Assembly (NCBI GenBank): GCA_017849615.1 | Contig: JAFIGS010000003.1 | Span: forward strand, 124,001-188,000 | From: Pseudolabrys sp. | GTDB lineage: Bacteria; Pseudomonadota; Alphaproteobacteria; Rhizobiales; Xanthobacteraceae | DNA length: 64,000 bases | Direction of reading: 5' to 3' | In this document: piece after piece, positions 52,401 to 58,607 of the stretch | Position numbering within the stretch: position 1 is the stretch's first letter | Layout: each line of letters opens with the position of its first letter | Position numbers and translations under genes: made by a program | Notes under the pieces: model-generated | The model's input: the letters and a program-made list of their open reading frames with translations, nothing else | Database searches by the model: none | What the model was told of the DNA's origin: nothing

Positions 52401-55400
52401 CGCCGCGCCGCAACCGGCGCCGGTACGCGTGATGGTCGCGCCGCTGCCGATCCAGGCCGTGGTGCTGGTCGTCAGGTCGAAATAGTTCATCGAGCCCGAG
52501 AAGCCGAAGGATGTGGCTTCGGCGGTCGCATTGGCATAGGACGTCAGGATGTTATTGACGATGCCGAGATTGCCGTTGGCGTGCGAGATCAGATCCGACA
52601 GCGTCTGCGTCACCGAGCTGTAGCTGGCAAAATTCAGCCACGTATTGGTGATCGGCGTGTCGGTCTCGGCGGCAACGCCGATATGGGCGCCGGTGATTGT
52701 CGCACGCGAGCCTATGTAGGCATTCGACGACTGCCCGGCCTGAGTGACGGCGACGGCCATCGACATGCCTTTCGACGTCGACGGATGCGCGGACGTACCG
52801 GCCGGATTCGATTCGATCGACGTCGCGGCATTGGTGCGAAGCGCCGCGTTGCTGAGAATGCTAACGACGCCGACATTGCCGGAGGCATAGATGTTCGGCG
52901 CGTCGCCCGACGCGACCATGTTGCCGTCATTGTCGGGGGCGATATTGGCGATCGACGCCGACGAGGTCAGCGTCGGCATGTTGAGCGCCAGCGTCAGGCC
53001 GGCGCGAAACGCCGCCGTGGTGCCCTGGGTTTCCGTGATGCTGAAGAGCCGCGTGCCGTCCAGCGGGCCGCCAGCGCCGAACAGCCGGGTGAAGCCCTGC
53101 GCGCCGGCCACCTTGGTTATGATGTTGCGAAGCAGGTAAGGCGTGCCCACCGTGCTCGAGGCCGACACCGAATTCTTCGTGGTTTCGCTGCCAGCATAAA
53201 CGGTGACAGCGCCGGCACCGGCGCTCTGCGCAATGCCGGCGCCCATATTGGCGACGGTGTTGCTGGTGATGTCGCTGATCGCCACCGCAACCGCCGCCGA
53301 ACCGGTGCCGCCGGACAGCGCTGTGGCGGTTGTCGAGAAACTGTTCTGGCTCTGGGCGACAACCGAAACGTTGCCGACTTTCTGGATATTCGCGCCGGCA
53401 TCGATCAGCGCCTTGGTATTCATCGTGCCGGTCGAATAGGCGACGACGGCGTCGGCGGCCGAAGTTTCGGTGAACACCAGCGCCGCGACGCTGACCGCGG
53501 CGCTGGTGCCGGCCAGAACGCGCAGGTCGCCGCTGGAAATGGTCGCGCCCGACTTCACGCGGGTTTCGACATCGGCGTTGATCTCGCCGAACACCACGCC
53601 GGCAGCGACCGCATCCTGCAAGGCCGTCAGCGAGAAGGCGATGGCCGGGTTTTCCGCGACCACCGAGCCCATCGACGCCAACGTGACGGCGCCGGTCGCG
53701 CGCAATTCGGCGCCGTTCTCGATGAGAACCTTGGCGGTGGCCTCGGACTTCACATAAGCGCCGTTGAAGCCGGTCAACATGCCGAACACGACACCCGCGC
53801 CGAACTGCGCCATGGCGAGCGCGGAGTTCGTGTAGGACGTACTGGCGTCGGCATTCGCCGTCGCGGTGATCGAGCTGCCGCCGATCTTGCCGGCGATCGA
53901 GATTTGCGCGGAAGCCTGCGACTCGGCGGTGCCCTGATGGTCGAGCGCACTGGCCGCCAGGGTCACCGCGCCGCCGGTATAGTTGGTCGCGCCCTGCCCC
54001 GTCGTATTGTTGACGTCGGCGAGGATCTTGCCGCCCGAGCCGATCGTGATGTTGGCGCCGGAGATCAGCACCGAGCCGGAATTTCCGGTCGAGAATCGGG
54101 CGAGATCGGCGAGGAAATTGGCGGCGTCGGCGCCGGCATAGCTGCGCGTATCAATCAGGCCGTTGATGGTGATCGAGCCATCGGCGACGAGCCGGAAGTG
54201 ACGGCCATTGGTCCGGATGACGCCATCGGCGTTGAGCGTGAAATTCTGCGCCGGGATCATGTATTCGGCGCCGACCGTCAGCGCGTCGATGGCGGCTGCG
54301 ATGCTGGCATTGCTCATGGTGACGCCGGCGCCGCCGGCAACGCCGATCACCACGTTCGGCGGATCCATCAGCAGGGCGCCGACCCGGCCATTGAGCGCCG
54401 ACACGTCGACGGTGAAGCCGTGCTCCAGCTCGAAGCTGCCGAAGGCGCTCAGTTCGACGAGGCCGGCATTGCCCTGTTTGGCGCTGGCGTCGAATCTCGC
54501 GCCGGATTCCACCGTGAGTTTGTTCTGGGTGATGAGACGCACCGTGCCGGCATCGCCGCTTGCGCTCTTGGCCGAGATCACGCCGTAACCGGCGACGACC
54601 ATGTCATGCCCGGCGTTGACGACGACGGTGCCGCCCTTGCCGTTCCTGTTGTCGGCGCTGATGCGGGCGCGCGAGCCGATCGCGACATTGTTGCCGGCTT
54701 TGATGTCGATCGCGCCGCCATTGCGCGCCTTGACGCCGCCATTCACGCGCGCGTCGTTCGCGGCGAGAATCTGGATCGAGCCATTGCGCACCACGATGTT
54801 ATTGGCGCTGCGCAGCCCGCGCGAATTGACCGTGGAGGCAAAGCGCGTCGCCTGCTCGCGATTCACCGCGGCGTCGCGGCCGGAGCCGACGAACACGTTC
54901 TGGCCGGTGAGGCGCACGGCGTCGACGGCGTTGACCCTGCCGCGAATGCGGATGTTGCCGTCCGGCGAGATCGGGAACGTGCCCGCGAGCAGGTTGGAAA
55001 CCGCGCCCTCGTTGATCTGGCCGCTCGGGCTGATCATGCCCTCGACGAATTCCCGCGTCGGCGTCGAGACGTTGAGGCTGCCGACATTGACGACGCCGGT
55101 GCGGCCGACGACGAAGCCGTGCGGGTCGGCAAAGTAGACGTTGCCGCCGATCTGGCCGTTCGCGTACGAGTTCAACGTGCCGTTCACATAGGCCGGCGCA
55201 TCGCGCACGATGTTGATCAGGTTCTGCGTGCCGGTCGGCAGATGCAGATTGACGGTGTTGCCGGTGCCGACGCCGAACTGCGAGAACGAGTTGAAGCCAT
55301 TGGCGCCGGAGACGGTCGAGGTCGTGACGTTGGTGACGTTGCCGCTGGTCTGGACCTGGGTCTGGGTGCGCCCGTCGGTGACGATGACGTTGGCCTGCTG

Positions 55401-55547
55401 GGCGCGGACCGGCCACACGGCCATCATCAGGGCAAGGCCGGCGCAGATCACCTGCGTCGACAGGCGATCGATCCGCGCGCGCCAGTCCAGCCGCGGCGCC
55501 GCGTCGTCCATCTCGGTCAGCTTGGCCGGCTGCCTCGTCACGTCCAT
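37431..55547 (-). CDS. Giant filamentous haemagglutinin-like adhesin (TpsA)
   Basis: A 6038-residue surface or secreted adhesin encoded by 18,117 bases without interruption. An extended signal region (hydrophobic VICAGLALMMAVWPVRAQ at about 33-50) precedes a TPS secretion domain (about 52-300) with GFNSFSQFGVG, VNLHLPTG, NVYFADPHGFVVG and VNRE-like motifs. The rest is dominated by Ala/Gly/Ser/Thr/Val/Asn-rich strands typical of right-handed beta-helices, with long serial repeats of SGGIGAxVxxT type in the 2000-3200 region. About 3150-4000 is more varied (aromatic, several Cys, including CSGCGNY and CCGTDF), and the C-terminal third returns to short serial strands such as TVDARSTADHVHFGTVTSGGTQTL. 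It resembles LktA-type filamentous adhesins. Confidence 0.93.
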   Translation of the reverse strand: MDVTRQPAKLTEMDDAAPRLDWRARIDRLSTQVICAGLALMMAVWPVRAQQANVIVTDGRTQTQVQTSGNVTNVTTSTVSGANGFNSFSQFGVGTGNTVNLHLPTGTQNLINIVRDAPAYVNGTLNSYANGQIGGNVYFADPHGFVVGRTGVVNVGSLNVSTPTREFVEGMISPSGQINEGAVSNLLAGTFPISPDGNIRIRGRVNAVDAVRLTGQNVFVGSGRDAAVNREQATRFASTVNSRGLRSANNIVVRNGSIQILAANDARVNGGVKARNGGAIDIKAGNNVAIGSRARISADNRNGKGGTVVVNAGHDMVVAGYGVISAKSASGDAGTVRLITQNKLTVESGARFDASAKQGNAGLVELSAFGSFELEHGFTVDVSALNGRVGALLMDPPNVVIGVAGGAGVTMSNASIAAAIDALTVGAEYMIPAQNFTLNADGVIRTNGRHFRLVADGSITINGLIDTRSYAGADAANFLADLARFSTGNSGSVLISGANITIGSGGKILADVNNTTGQGATNYTGGAVTLAASALDHQGTAESQASAQISIAGKIGGSSITATANADASTSYTNSALAMAQFGAGVVFGMLTGFNGAYVKSEATAKVLIENGAELRATGAVTLASMGSVVAENPAIAFSLTALQDAVAAGVVFGEINADVETRVKSGATISSGDLRVLAGTSAAVSVAALVFTETSAADAVVAYSTGTMNTKALIDAGANIQKVGNVSVVAQSQNSFSTTATALSGGTGSAAVAVAISDITSNTVANMGAGIAQSAGAGAVTVYAGSETTKNSVSASSTVGTPYLLRNIITKVAGAQGFTRLFGAGGPLDGTRLFSITETQGTTAAFRAGLTLALNMPTLTSSASIANIAPDNDGNMVASGDAPNIYASGNVGVVSILSNAALRTNAATSIESNPAGTSAHPSTSKGMSMAVAVTQAGQSSNAYIGSRATITGAHIGVAAETDTPITNTWLNFASYSSVTQTLSDLISHANGNLGIVNNILTSYANATAEATSFGFSGSMNYFDLTTSTTAWIGSGATITRTGAGCGAAATCWSSLPTVSTPTPPENLTLPAAFNLADLGARTRIDWGSDVVVKATTSIESIHMSGNFSWFTFFGTNGGPNSPDVATAIGGSANVNQFHTSTVAGIGAGAVVNTNSGSLAVTANTSDLVYAVAPTSGKGGGLGLNGIATVLLVDNNTSASISNTARVTSSSVTVSAKQSISTFNVGGAVGISSGSGIGLVVALASISSNTSAYIGDNLRVLSGTAGANNDAGFVPSVAGYIDSFYTDVTALSVGRLTTVAVAATANNNTPTPGAPPAEEAANPGATGFLSSAVNFFGGIAGAVAAKIAGIYDKLDQQVSGPVNGGNSTAGAGSAAIDLTSVATAASITDATIKYTPGGNNRVSVQALNNTIIDTASGGAAMSKGAPGTASTIGIAGAVAVTLGNDLTTATISRSTVTAYSTTVQALAGGENTTIGLGIAITGGSGSQTQAAVSVSAADLNNGVQASVDSSTIGQTNGGFAGDLTIVASQNTNIGIGGGSLYGGLGTDESNGLGVSLTYAGISDPTSGAAVSAVLSNSKVYNTDDLIILAMSNSRIIAGAATAGGGPNANGFAGSVVITDIRPTVLAKITSMPAVAGTAAVTGGITVTGDVRVNAFSGSDATLNTLIRNAAVTANGGLSYSGDSDINFDAGDLSPSSATGAAIIAVAGNVQGGKSNVGVSIVVNRVASSYEAYIDRISVTSAGGVVDVSARDSSEIIGIAIGVGVATGSVAGNGSVAYNAINNFVIAQIGHGVVTSGDPLNTATATVSAAAVSVTATASGKIRSAAGAISVNLGGGNAVGLSAGVSQIGTYVSAAIAGANVTATGALSNSSPLIGGNLRAGNVLVLGASSADIITVSVGAAITTGNNSGGPPTPPASSGLSTLLTRLAPMSTRTLPGLSGPPPAPPPAQSPPSDGMSGAGSLAISMQSGKVYSSIVLGGANVGSNVTALGNVLVLAKNANDISVFAGAISAALSAGKGLGASVVVNTINGETGALINGSTVDGRGLFSTATIDNGVLANAIDPTDEVTPASLVNLSNGTQSIKGVAVVATSAQRAQTVSALLSASSNGLAIAANAVTNVMGGRTAAEVLSSDVNTRLQAGDAAAVQVTASSASFANNLVIGVSDSGGSAAGTAALNINTMNRTTVARMTGTDVGSTTVAAGAVGIKANAFQSASSIVLGAAGSGGSAAITGSSLANIFRSTTQAIFEQGTVRAGAMSVTASGLNGFFGAVGAGSVGSSVGIGATVLVAMSDNTVQAVVGDDDPTTTATALYLSGPLMIAASNTTRNSGWVMVAALGGSGGIAAQFSGMFVNNNVYAALRNASATMSGTSANSAVSVLATETDSLSPIVGGLAGGGSVGFGAAVNLVSFKSNTRALMAGATVTTAGVVSVNSLSVREINPITVAGSLAGTGAFAGTVGIVLVDSDASTDQMSVLNAGGTMNNAQSATGVDVIGGIGGDAEGIAAQVLNSSVTAGAIGINAASEMATKNITGALAIGGSGGIGASVAYTTVTQKITAEAVGGQLTSNAISIGAVAGDHGGDKAVQTFAAAGAGGLYVGLGAAVGESHIDNTVRATLSATTTGATGGLTSGTVAVTASDSSSISSYGYGGAGGIAAVGLSLANAEKTSKVTAEIAASAQVTNVANVALMATGGGSVSAETIAGAAGVFSGAGASATATDSQKITAQIGNNARVQAAGTGVLVYASGTPDVSAKSKGVAVGGVGIGVSSTIATAGLEVTASIGNSTNFSGSNALTVSAVGAIGDSGHSAYAQSIAAGGGTLYGLQGTNAQARNTTTVHAYGGTGIRLPSANVAIGAQNDTDQYAEASGAAFGYVAAGATFSEATAGSETKAWLDTGVIASDVNNNGSLSIVASGTDTTVAKSIAGSGGLSAGAAAVSKTSTTSTVSAELMGGTTQNTLYVTGLGVRATHRTNYAATGDAVQASAIGASGGSADNFVDSTVSAKVGNNLIINSYGRDRVTGQARDVNVIALDEVRQTAGGARAGSGGGLAVGASLSKTTVTQTIDTLVGAGTILSLNDNPLTTLSKINIEGYADLQTTDTVTLTAAGLFAGGGAKTELTATATITVQIDAARLFSAGDIAIGSAAKMIANNNANASLYGLVGGVGASSHADLTATQNVTIGGTRVEAWGIINMYAGKAGDGSRFSQIQANATTVVYNNTLIAITAEHGGYGRAYGYATLTIAPGSLILGANNVFIGATQGGVEANGRGTLYSPFLELFSTEDHDNNSDSNGSHSDNPTQNVGRGDVIVNGKVMAGVHNQANITIGLNGAVNLDTSGTPCALLPAGQSCAVTLQQVSDPSQFSSIVSYNNQKIYWSLTGGFSPYQDVLQKIATLSGLTTAQVDAALTARQTIAALNDDTEQNKQRQIDTLTQQAPFASRGSNQVYSFGDILVSAGSVSVLAEKLTGTGQISSQGTAAINIDNQGLKFLSLNRLTISGVTGGRNVFTGRANDQNSTTLIYRNDASGTAPLIKVDASYYRKDANTGQSIDDQGNPLVTTPDIYFGGVVTNTNGLLSIENKLGSVVATQSFVALAIEMKVPEGAFTFDGSAGSVYNMNGDVASQWNGRQYRPTDTLSAVELAATWLGTYGGIYVGGIGWAHPYNYYSTNTNGVQGAPVTNYGTNASTVFTARMLSLGYGGGELWSAIFLPMNGIPSAAALATAEGTTVDKIVLAPWERHNYEDQAYGDGGHGGPFNCSGCGNYFQVVKIAGAAVQPVTAESVNVQRGELTIGKAIIISAGVININGKVTVGQTSNYSANIGQSAQDAINALKNDADALAAAKRAAAAGNYYDISGYVTSTGSDVRIGARYDALNDQILLNGVVQGTGGYVYLNGKIISTSTSGLAQGEIVVNGGAGTVNVVNSTGVTLVTNTVNTGVTAASVVQLVDRLKNETTWYVYNAGAAAGQQVTTYWAAGTSTSSYQSQGVQNQGQSGPTGLVYRTKENMYYQWVDTATLTRPQTSQSNDYGWTFVGANANSEVYPWVRSAPTLVENAQQIVNGQAAGNQWTNFQQVVSATGDAHDNSFSTGDRCCGTDFSGTWHQLIYYRLTLNLTNTVKASYPISVSFNGGGVSSVNVASNSSIVLNGPINNLQGTTVITATGANSSITVAPGATNPLVSGTQVTLNGQGGIGSADRPVPVQVYGGALTAVSTDRDIAISSAGSLRINQVRVDSARTNATTGKPEPQGNVYITASGDINSAAPYNVNSPVIIGKSITINSTSGAIGAITTVDAQGHGTLGSINPLVIQAWATTLPGGTTDGGVLYSASNSGAYLIQSSGDLRIGEVSATDGPVFIAAVNGNILSGHNNVGLTAQQQQYLESVWASLDLVSGSGAAQVASFESLINAAYRDYWQLRNLAYNVPGHPDQYNITDLGVKSIGAQMIASGALAANTDLDSPEARTAIQAEVANRYMRAQYLLGTVTADQLGSGVTLASLFNIDAASAARLRQAPGVSSAALGDYDATYRYTLSTTSDVYAAITDRSQWSLDQLRYTVTSGATSANPPSIASLPLNVKGRQVMLFAPNGSIGSLAAPEQFSFTSVDASNLTAGQKGLLASAGPGQLTVTPVVDQHTGITTYYVTVQQQKLIIVDPLGPVAAKAKNDIYLASASDMVLGGVPLASFGPLVAAQTQGVQTTAAGGGSVRLVAVGSIYGVSGAVAVSGNIASLTLIAETGSIGRATAAGQNPADNPDALLLALTGANGGRIDQASAKQGIFIRQTTGDLVLGQISADQGSAPIELAANSGSIYSLPSFTDFTIVRVFGSTLDVRASGNIGYNGTTLQPLLVRIGGAITGSATGDMAIYSPASNMTLGHEGAYGALTAGGRATFSTIAGSITVNADVTAGNALQFLANAGVIFAAGTAQAPLVAKSTAGAILISAASLNMGAYAVLDAFDVLTVVTTGDATLGQLISRASYAAAGNAASIVVQAGGVTAAAILSNGDALTDVKTTGAGARVSLTAGTIGTASQRVTADSQGLSATATTGDIYLTAAPDMRATLLSAVKGTVDVTGAGSYRLDSVLASTDAGATGHFIAQSTGPGTLTIGTATGRSTLRLLAAGNVSFGSLTSLALAGDAGDVIVTTGTGAILGGSITAAGGVTLAAGATLPSSSLLLSNAKITGTGTIASATSIALHARGNIDWETLNAATTIDVTSTDGGARVGTATTVNAITMQGKQDIAFDQLTNTAPPGQGDISLTSTSGSIIGGSITSNGSVSLIAEGSITATGAAGDGGELNWSVLRAGGSMFVRSLGAAVTVDVVESGGALTLWAKYDVTFRQVKTTGNNSNIVLRSDEGAVIALGAGLVNVDASGSVTMTAGTTITGAEVRAGGSVSMTAANGQIVWNAVTAGTTVDVRSSANVIDIATITSGGAQTLWAKNDVTFTQLTATAGGADITSDTGKIAGGAVALGGATRMAAKTTISGTTATSTAGAMEMIAEEMITWNSVDAAGGRLTITSTRETIDIPRLSSGGKMTIDVAQDMAITRITTSGIQGDAGDVEVTSLTGRITGGTIAANGGVTLTAPVSITGVSVTGATGAVAMNTAGLIDWTTVIAGATVDARSTADHVHFGTVTSGGTQTLRAANDVTFGTLTATGGDINATADTGKIEGTEVAANGSATLNAATTNKGTRLAGTRGSVVLNATGLIDWGTIDAGTTVNARSIAGNIDFGTVTSGGTQTIRANQNVAFNALTAIGIPGDPGDIIVIAENGSINGGTVTANGDTSFASGRSINVSAMQASSATLSAPQNLTVGMLRVYRAMTLGADIINVTAVQLPSLPPVPLHVKATGYQGGVATLANLNIDPPQVIIDQFRVVDSTVIVDSTSLTIASGYVPGQMLLMTPAGQILLNNRGPGPVGGNNLQLYQPGGVFTMQQVGNANFSNTQVVYYDSTISSTILNYGGGSFTGSAFIRNAVQDMRNGDDGAMDNLQRTLLIAFYLQSFGEGWRALGPIHVLGDGPAVNVEGLFGPGENRKPRKGYRTNLRSSAVDNRAAVSFAAADYGR

Positions 55548-55680
55548 TGGCCTCGTGGGGCGGATGGCCCTGGCGAAGGCGGTGGCGACCGGGTCGCGGG
55601 GGATGGCTGGAGGCCGTGGCGGACGTTTTCAATTACCGGATGCCGCAGTTGGCTTGCGCCCGGCGTCCGACTTGATTTGA

Positions 55681-55697
55681 CGATGATACCGTCATCG
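55681..55697. promoter_or_regulatory. Palindrome in the gap between adhesin and regulator genes
   Basis: CGATGA-TACCG-TCATCG is a candidate operator 134 bases before the adhesin ATG. The 359-base gap 55548-55906 holds no gene. An AT-rich patch with TTAACTGGTTAAT (55780-55792) lies about 115 bases before the regulator start and probably belongs to its promoter. Confidence 0.4.
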
Positions 55698-55906
55698 CTG
55701 CAGGATGCCCTCCTGCCGCCGACGGCAAACACCTGTCCGAACCTGACCTCTTCCCCGTCGACGCGGCTGCGTGCGCGCCTTAACTGGTTAATAGTTCGCT
55801 AATAATTTCATGCCCTTAGGTTGAGAGTCTTGGGGCGCGCACCGAAGAGATTCTGAAATTTTGCTGATAGGCCGTCCCGCATCGGGATTGACGACCAGAG
55901 ATCACG

Positions 55907-57613
55907 ATGAGCGCCGTGCTTCGCTTTGCCGGGTTTGAAATCGACAGCCAGCGCGCCGACCTGCGGCAGCCGGACGGCCAGAGCGTGCGCCTTCGTCCCA
56001 AGCCATTTACGATGCTCACATTTCTGGCGGCGAATGCCGGCCGGGTGGTGGCCAAACAGGAGCTTATGGAAGCGGTCTGGCCGAACGTCGTGGTGAGCGA
56101 GGACAGCCTCTTCCAATGCGTGCGGGAAATCCGCGCCGCCATCGGCGACGAGCGTCGGCAGATTCTGAAGGTCATCTCGGGCCGGGGTTATTTGTTCGAC
56201 ATCGAGGTCGAAACCGCGACGACGCCGGCCCCGGTGCCGCCCGTTGCGGCCGCCGATTCCCTGCCCGAGCACAATGTGCCGGCCGCGATCGTGCCCCCGC
56301 CGCCCGGGCGCCGGCGGCTGACGCCGCGCACCATCGCCTTCGCGGCCGCTGGCCTGGCCGCCTTCACGCTCGGGCTGGCGGTGGCGGCGCCCTTCATCGG
56401 CCAGCTCTTTGCCCGTCCCCTGCCGTCGATCGCCGTCATGCCGTTCGCCGACGGCGGCGGCGATGCCCCGGTGACGCTGACGGCGGCCAATGTGACCGAG
56501 CAGCTCGCCGACGGTCTGTCCCGGATCCCGGATATCCGCGTCCTGGCGCCCAAGGCCGCGAAGGGGCCGGCCGCGGCCCCGGCGCGCGCCGATTACATCC
56601 TGCGCGGCGAATTGCAGAAATCGGGGACGTCCTGGAACGTCCAGGCGCGCATCGTCAACGCCGCCACCGACGAAGTGCTCTGGGCCACCGCCTTCCCCGT
56701 CGATGCCACCGGTGCCGACCTCTCCCTGCTGCAATCGCGCATCGCCGCCGGCGTCGGCTATCCCGCCGCGGCCAAATTGAACGCACTCCAGCATACGAAC
56801 GTCCGCCAGAACGACGCACCGGTCGTGATCGATCAGGCGCAGGCTTTCATCAACCGCACGTCGCCGGAGAAGTTCAAGGCGTCGCTGGCAATGCTGGAAA
56901 AGGCACTGGCGGCCGATCCGGGCAATACCGACCTGAAGGCCGAGTTGGCGACGCAGTTGCTGCGCGGCGTGCAGACCGCCTGGTACAGCGGCGCCGAGGC
57001 CGATCAGGCCGCGGCGCGCGCCCGCGACCTGCTCGAAAGCGCACTCAAGCTCGAGCCGAATTATCTGCCGCTGCTGCAGGGCTATTGCCGCCTGCTGACC
57101 GCGACCAACCACTTCGTCGACAGCCTGATCGCCTGCGCCAAGGCGCTCAACCAGAACCCCTGGGACGGGCTGGTGCTGTTTCATCTCGGCCTCACGCACA
57201 TCCAGCTCGGCCGCTTCGACGACGCGCTGGCGGCCTATATGCTCGCCAACCGCTACGACACGCCGCAGGTATCTCGCTGGACATGGTTGCTCGGTGTCGG
57301 ACAGGCCTATGTGTTCATGGACCGCAGCGAAGACGCCCTGCCCTGGCTCCAGCGCTCGATCGCGGTGACACCGGGCACCGGCCGCACGCACTTTCTGCTC
57401 GCTGCCGCCTATCAGCGTCTCGGCCGCTTCGACGAAGCGCGGGCGGCGGTCGCCGCGGGCATGAAGCTGCGCCCCGGCACGACGGCCGCGAACGTCTCGC
57501 TGCCGAAGAAAAACGCCAGCGCGACTTATCTCGAGCGCGGCAAGGAGATCAACGATCTGCTGATCGCCGCCGGCATGCCCCGCGGCGACGCGCAAGCCAG
57601 CGCCACACAGTAA
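55907..57613 (+). CDS. Membrane-anchored winged-helix regulator with C-terminal TPR domain (CadC/HilA-like layout)
   Basis: A 568-residue protein in three parts. Residues 1-100 are an OmpR/PhoB-type DNA-binding domain (RFAGFEIDSQRADLRQ, VRLRPKPFTMLTFLA, AVWPNVVVSEDSLFQCVREIRAAIGD, ISGRGYLF). A Pro-rich linker (about 104-140) and one membrane helix (about 142-168) follow. The C-terminal part has SIAVMPFADGGGD and a TolB-like/adenylate-cyclase-associated fold, then TPRs (about 310-545). It is not a response regulator with a receiver domain; it probably senses an envelope signal. It is divergent from the giant adhesin, a likely target. Confidence 0.88.
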   Translation: MSAVLRFAGFEIDSQRADLRQPDGQSVRLRPKPFTMLTFLAANAGRVVAKQELMEAVWPNVVVSEDSLFQCVREIRAAIGDERRQILKVISGRGYLFDIEVETATTPAPVPPVAAADSLPEHNVPAAIVPPPPGRRRLTPRTIAFAAAGLAAFTLGLAVAAPFIGQLFARPLPSIAVMPFADGGGDAPVTLTAANVTEQLADGLSRIPDIRVLAPKAAKGPAAAPARADYILRGELQKSGTSWNVQARIVNAATDEVLWATAFPVDATGADLSLLQSRIAAGVGYPAAAKLNALQHTNVRQNDAPVVIDQAQAFINRTSPEKFKASLAMLEKALAADPGNTDLKAELATQLLRGVQTAWYSGAEADQAAARARDLLESALKLEPNYLPLLQGYCRLLTATNHFVDSLIACAKALNQNPWDGLVLFHLGLTHIQLGRFDDALAAYMLANRYDTPQVSRWTWLLGVGQAYVFMDRSEDALPWLQRSIAVTPGTGRTHFLLAAAYQRLGRFDEARAAVAAGMKLRPGTTAANVSLPKKNASATYLERGKEINDLLIAAGMPRGDAQASATQ

Positions 57614-57622
57614 CGCCGCGCT

Positions 57623-57979
57623 TTACGGCGCCGGGACGCGCTTGATGGTGCCGGTTACGTCGCCGCTGTCGCAATCCCGCGGCGCGCCATCCCGTTTGCA
57701 CTGATCGGCAATCGCGACCGGCGGCGCCGGCGTGTTCAACAATGCATAGCCTTCGATGCGGCTCGCGGCGGAGGCCGTCCGGATGCGGTGCTGGCTGTCG
57801 AGACGGCCGCGACAGGCGGCGACGGGTTCGGCACTGCCGGCTTCGGCGGCGTAGCGGCACAAGGCAGCGTCGTCGCTGACGATCGTGCCGGGACTGATGC
57901 CGGGACTGGTGCCGCAACCGGCCAGTCCGGCCACCGCAATAACCACCGCCGTTACTCGTAGATATGCGGCAACCGCCAT
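57623..57979 (-). CDS. Small predicted lipoprotein
   Basis: A 118-residue protein with a lipobox: hydrophobic VTAVVIAVAGLAGC with Cys at about residue 22, where signal peptidase II would cut. The mature part has several Cys (CRYAA, CRGRL, QCKRDG, RDCDSG) likely to form disulfides and ends with a TGTIKRVPAP tail. I do not recognise a family. It converges on the regulator gene, with stops 10 bases apart. Confidence 0.75.
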   Translation of the reverse strand: MAVAAYLRVTAVVIAVAGLAGCGTSPGISPGTIVSDDAALCRYAAEAGSAEPVAACRGRLDSQHRIRTASAASRIEGYALLNTPAPPVAIADQCKRDGAPRDCDSGDVTGTIKRVPAP

Positions 57980-58064
57980 GAATGCCCCGCCCGGTACCGA
58001 TTGAGCACCGCGAACGCGGGACGGTCAAGGCAAGGCCCGTCAATTGCACCCAACAATCGCGCGG

Positions 58065-58437
58065 CTATCCGAGAAGGCTATTCAGATACGATCCGTCGGC
58101 GCTGTTTCCGAACTGGTGCGCATTCCTTCTCAACTGAGCTTCGTCGACAAGCCCCTGCCGATAGCCAACTTCCTCGGGACAAGACATTTTAACACCCTGT
58201 CTCTTCTCGAGCCTACGCACGAACTCCGCCGCCTCCAACAGACTGTCGGGTGTCCCGGTGTCCAGCCATGCAAAGCCACGGCCCATCTGCTCGACGCCGG
58301 TCTGCTCGGCTTCTCCTCGAGCGATCTGGCATTCATGTCGGAGTCGAATTCAACGACACCGTAACGATCCGCATCCGCCACCTGATAGGCGAACAACGTC
58401 GCGCCCTGCGAGCGCGACCGCGCAAGCGCGGGCATTT
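58065..58437 (-). pseudogene. rmlA: Remnant of rmlA (glucose-1-phosphate thymidylyltransferase)
   Basis: Two fragments in different frames resemble RmlA. On the minus strand from 58437 down to about 58290 there is [20 protein letters not shown] followed by SLEEKP, matching RmlA residues around 130-165. From 58286 to 58065 comes [38 protein letters not shown] and a C-terminus like that of RmlA (from about residue 219). The roughly 50 residues normally between are missing, and the first 125 residues (including the nucleotide-binding LAGGxGTR) are absent. The gene cannot be functional. It neighbours manC, suggesting a decayed polysaccharide locus. Confidence 0.85.
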
Positions 58438-58607
58438 CACGCCGGCGGGCTCTTTAACGGCCAATACGCCCTGTGGTAGCGTCACTTGCAAATGCACGTC
58501 ACCACGCCTCCGGCTCTTTTTCGAATGGGTCTTGGTAAAACCGGTCGGCGGGGCTATCCCGTCGTGCGGATGGGGCCGCCTGGCGGCCACGTGAAACGAG
58601 GATGATG

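Noticed and set aside
52131..55802. 1223-residue plus-strand open frame opposite the adhesin start and its promoter gap
   Set aside because: Same cause; it also runs through the adhesin secretion domain, which has unmistakable protein motifs on the other strand.
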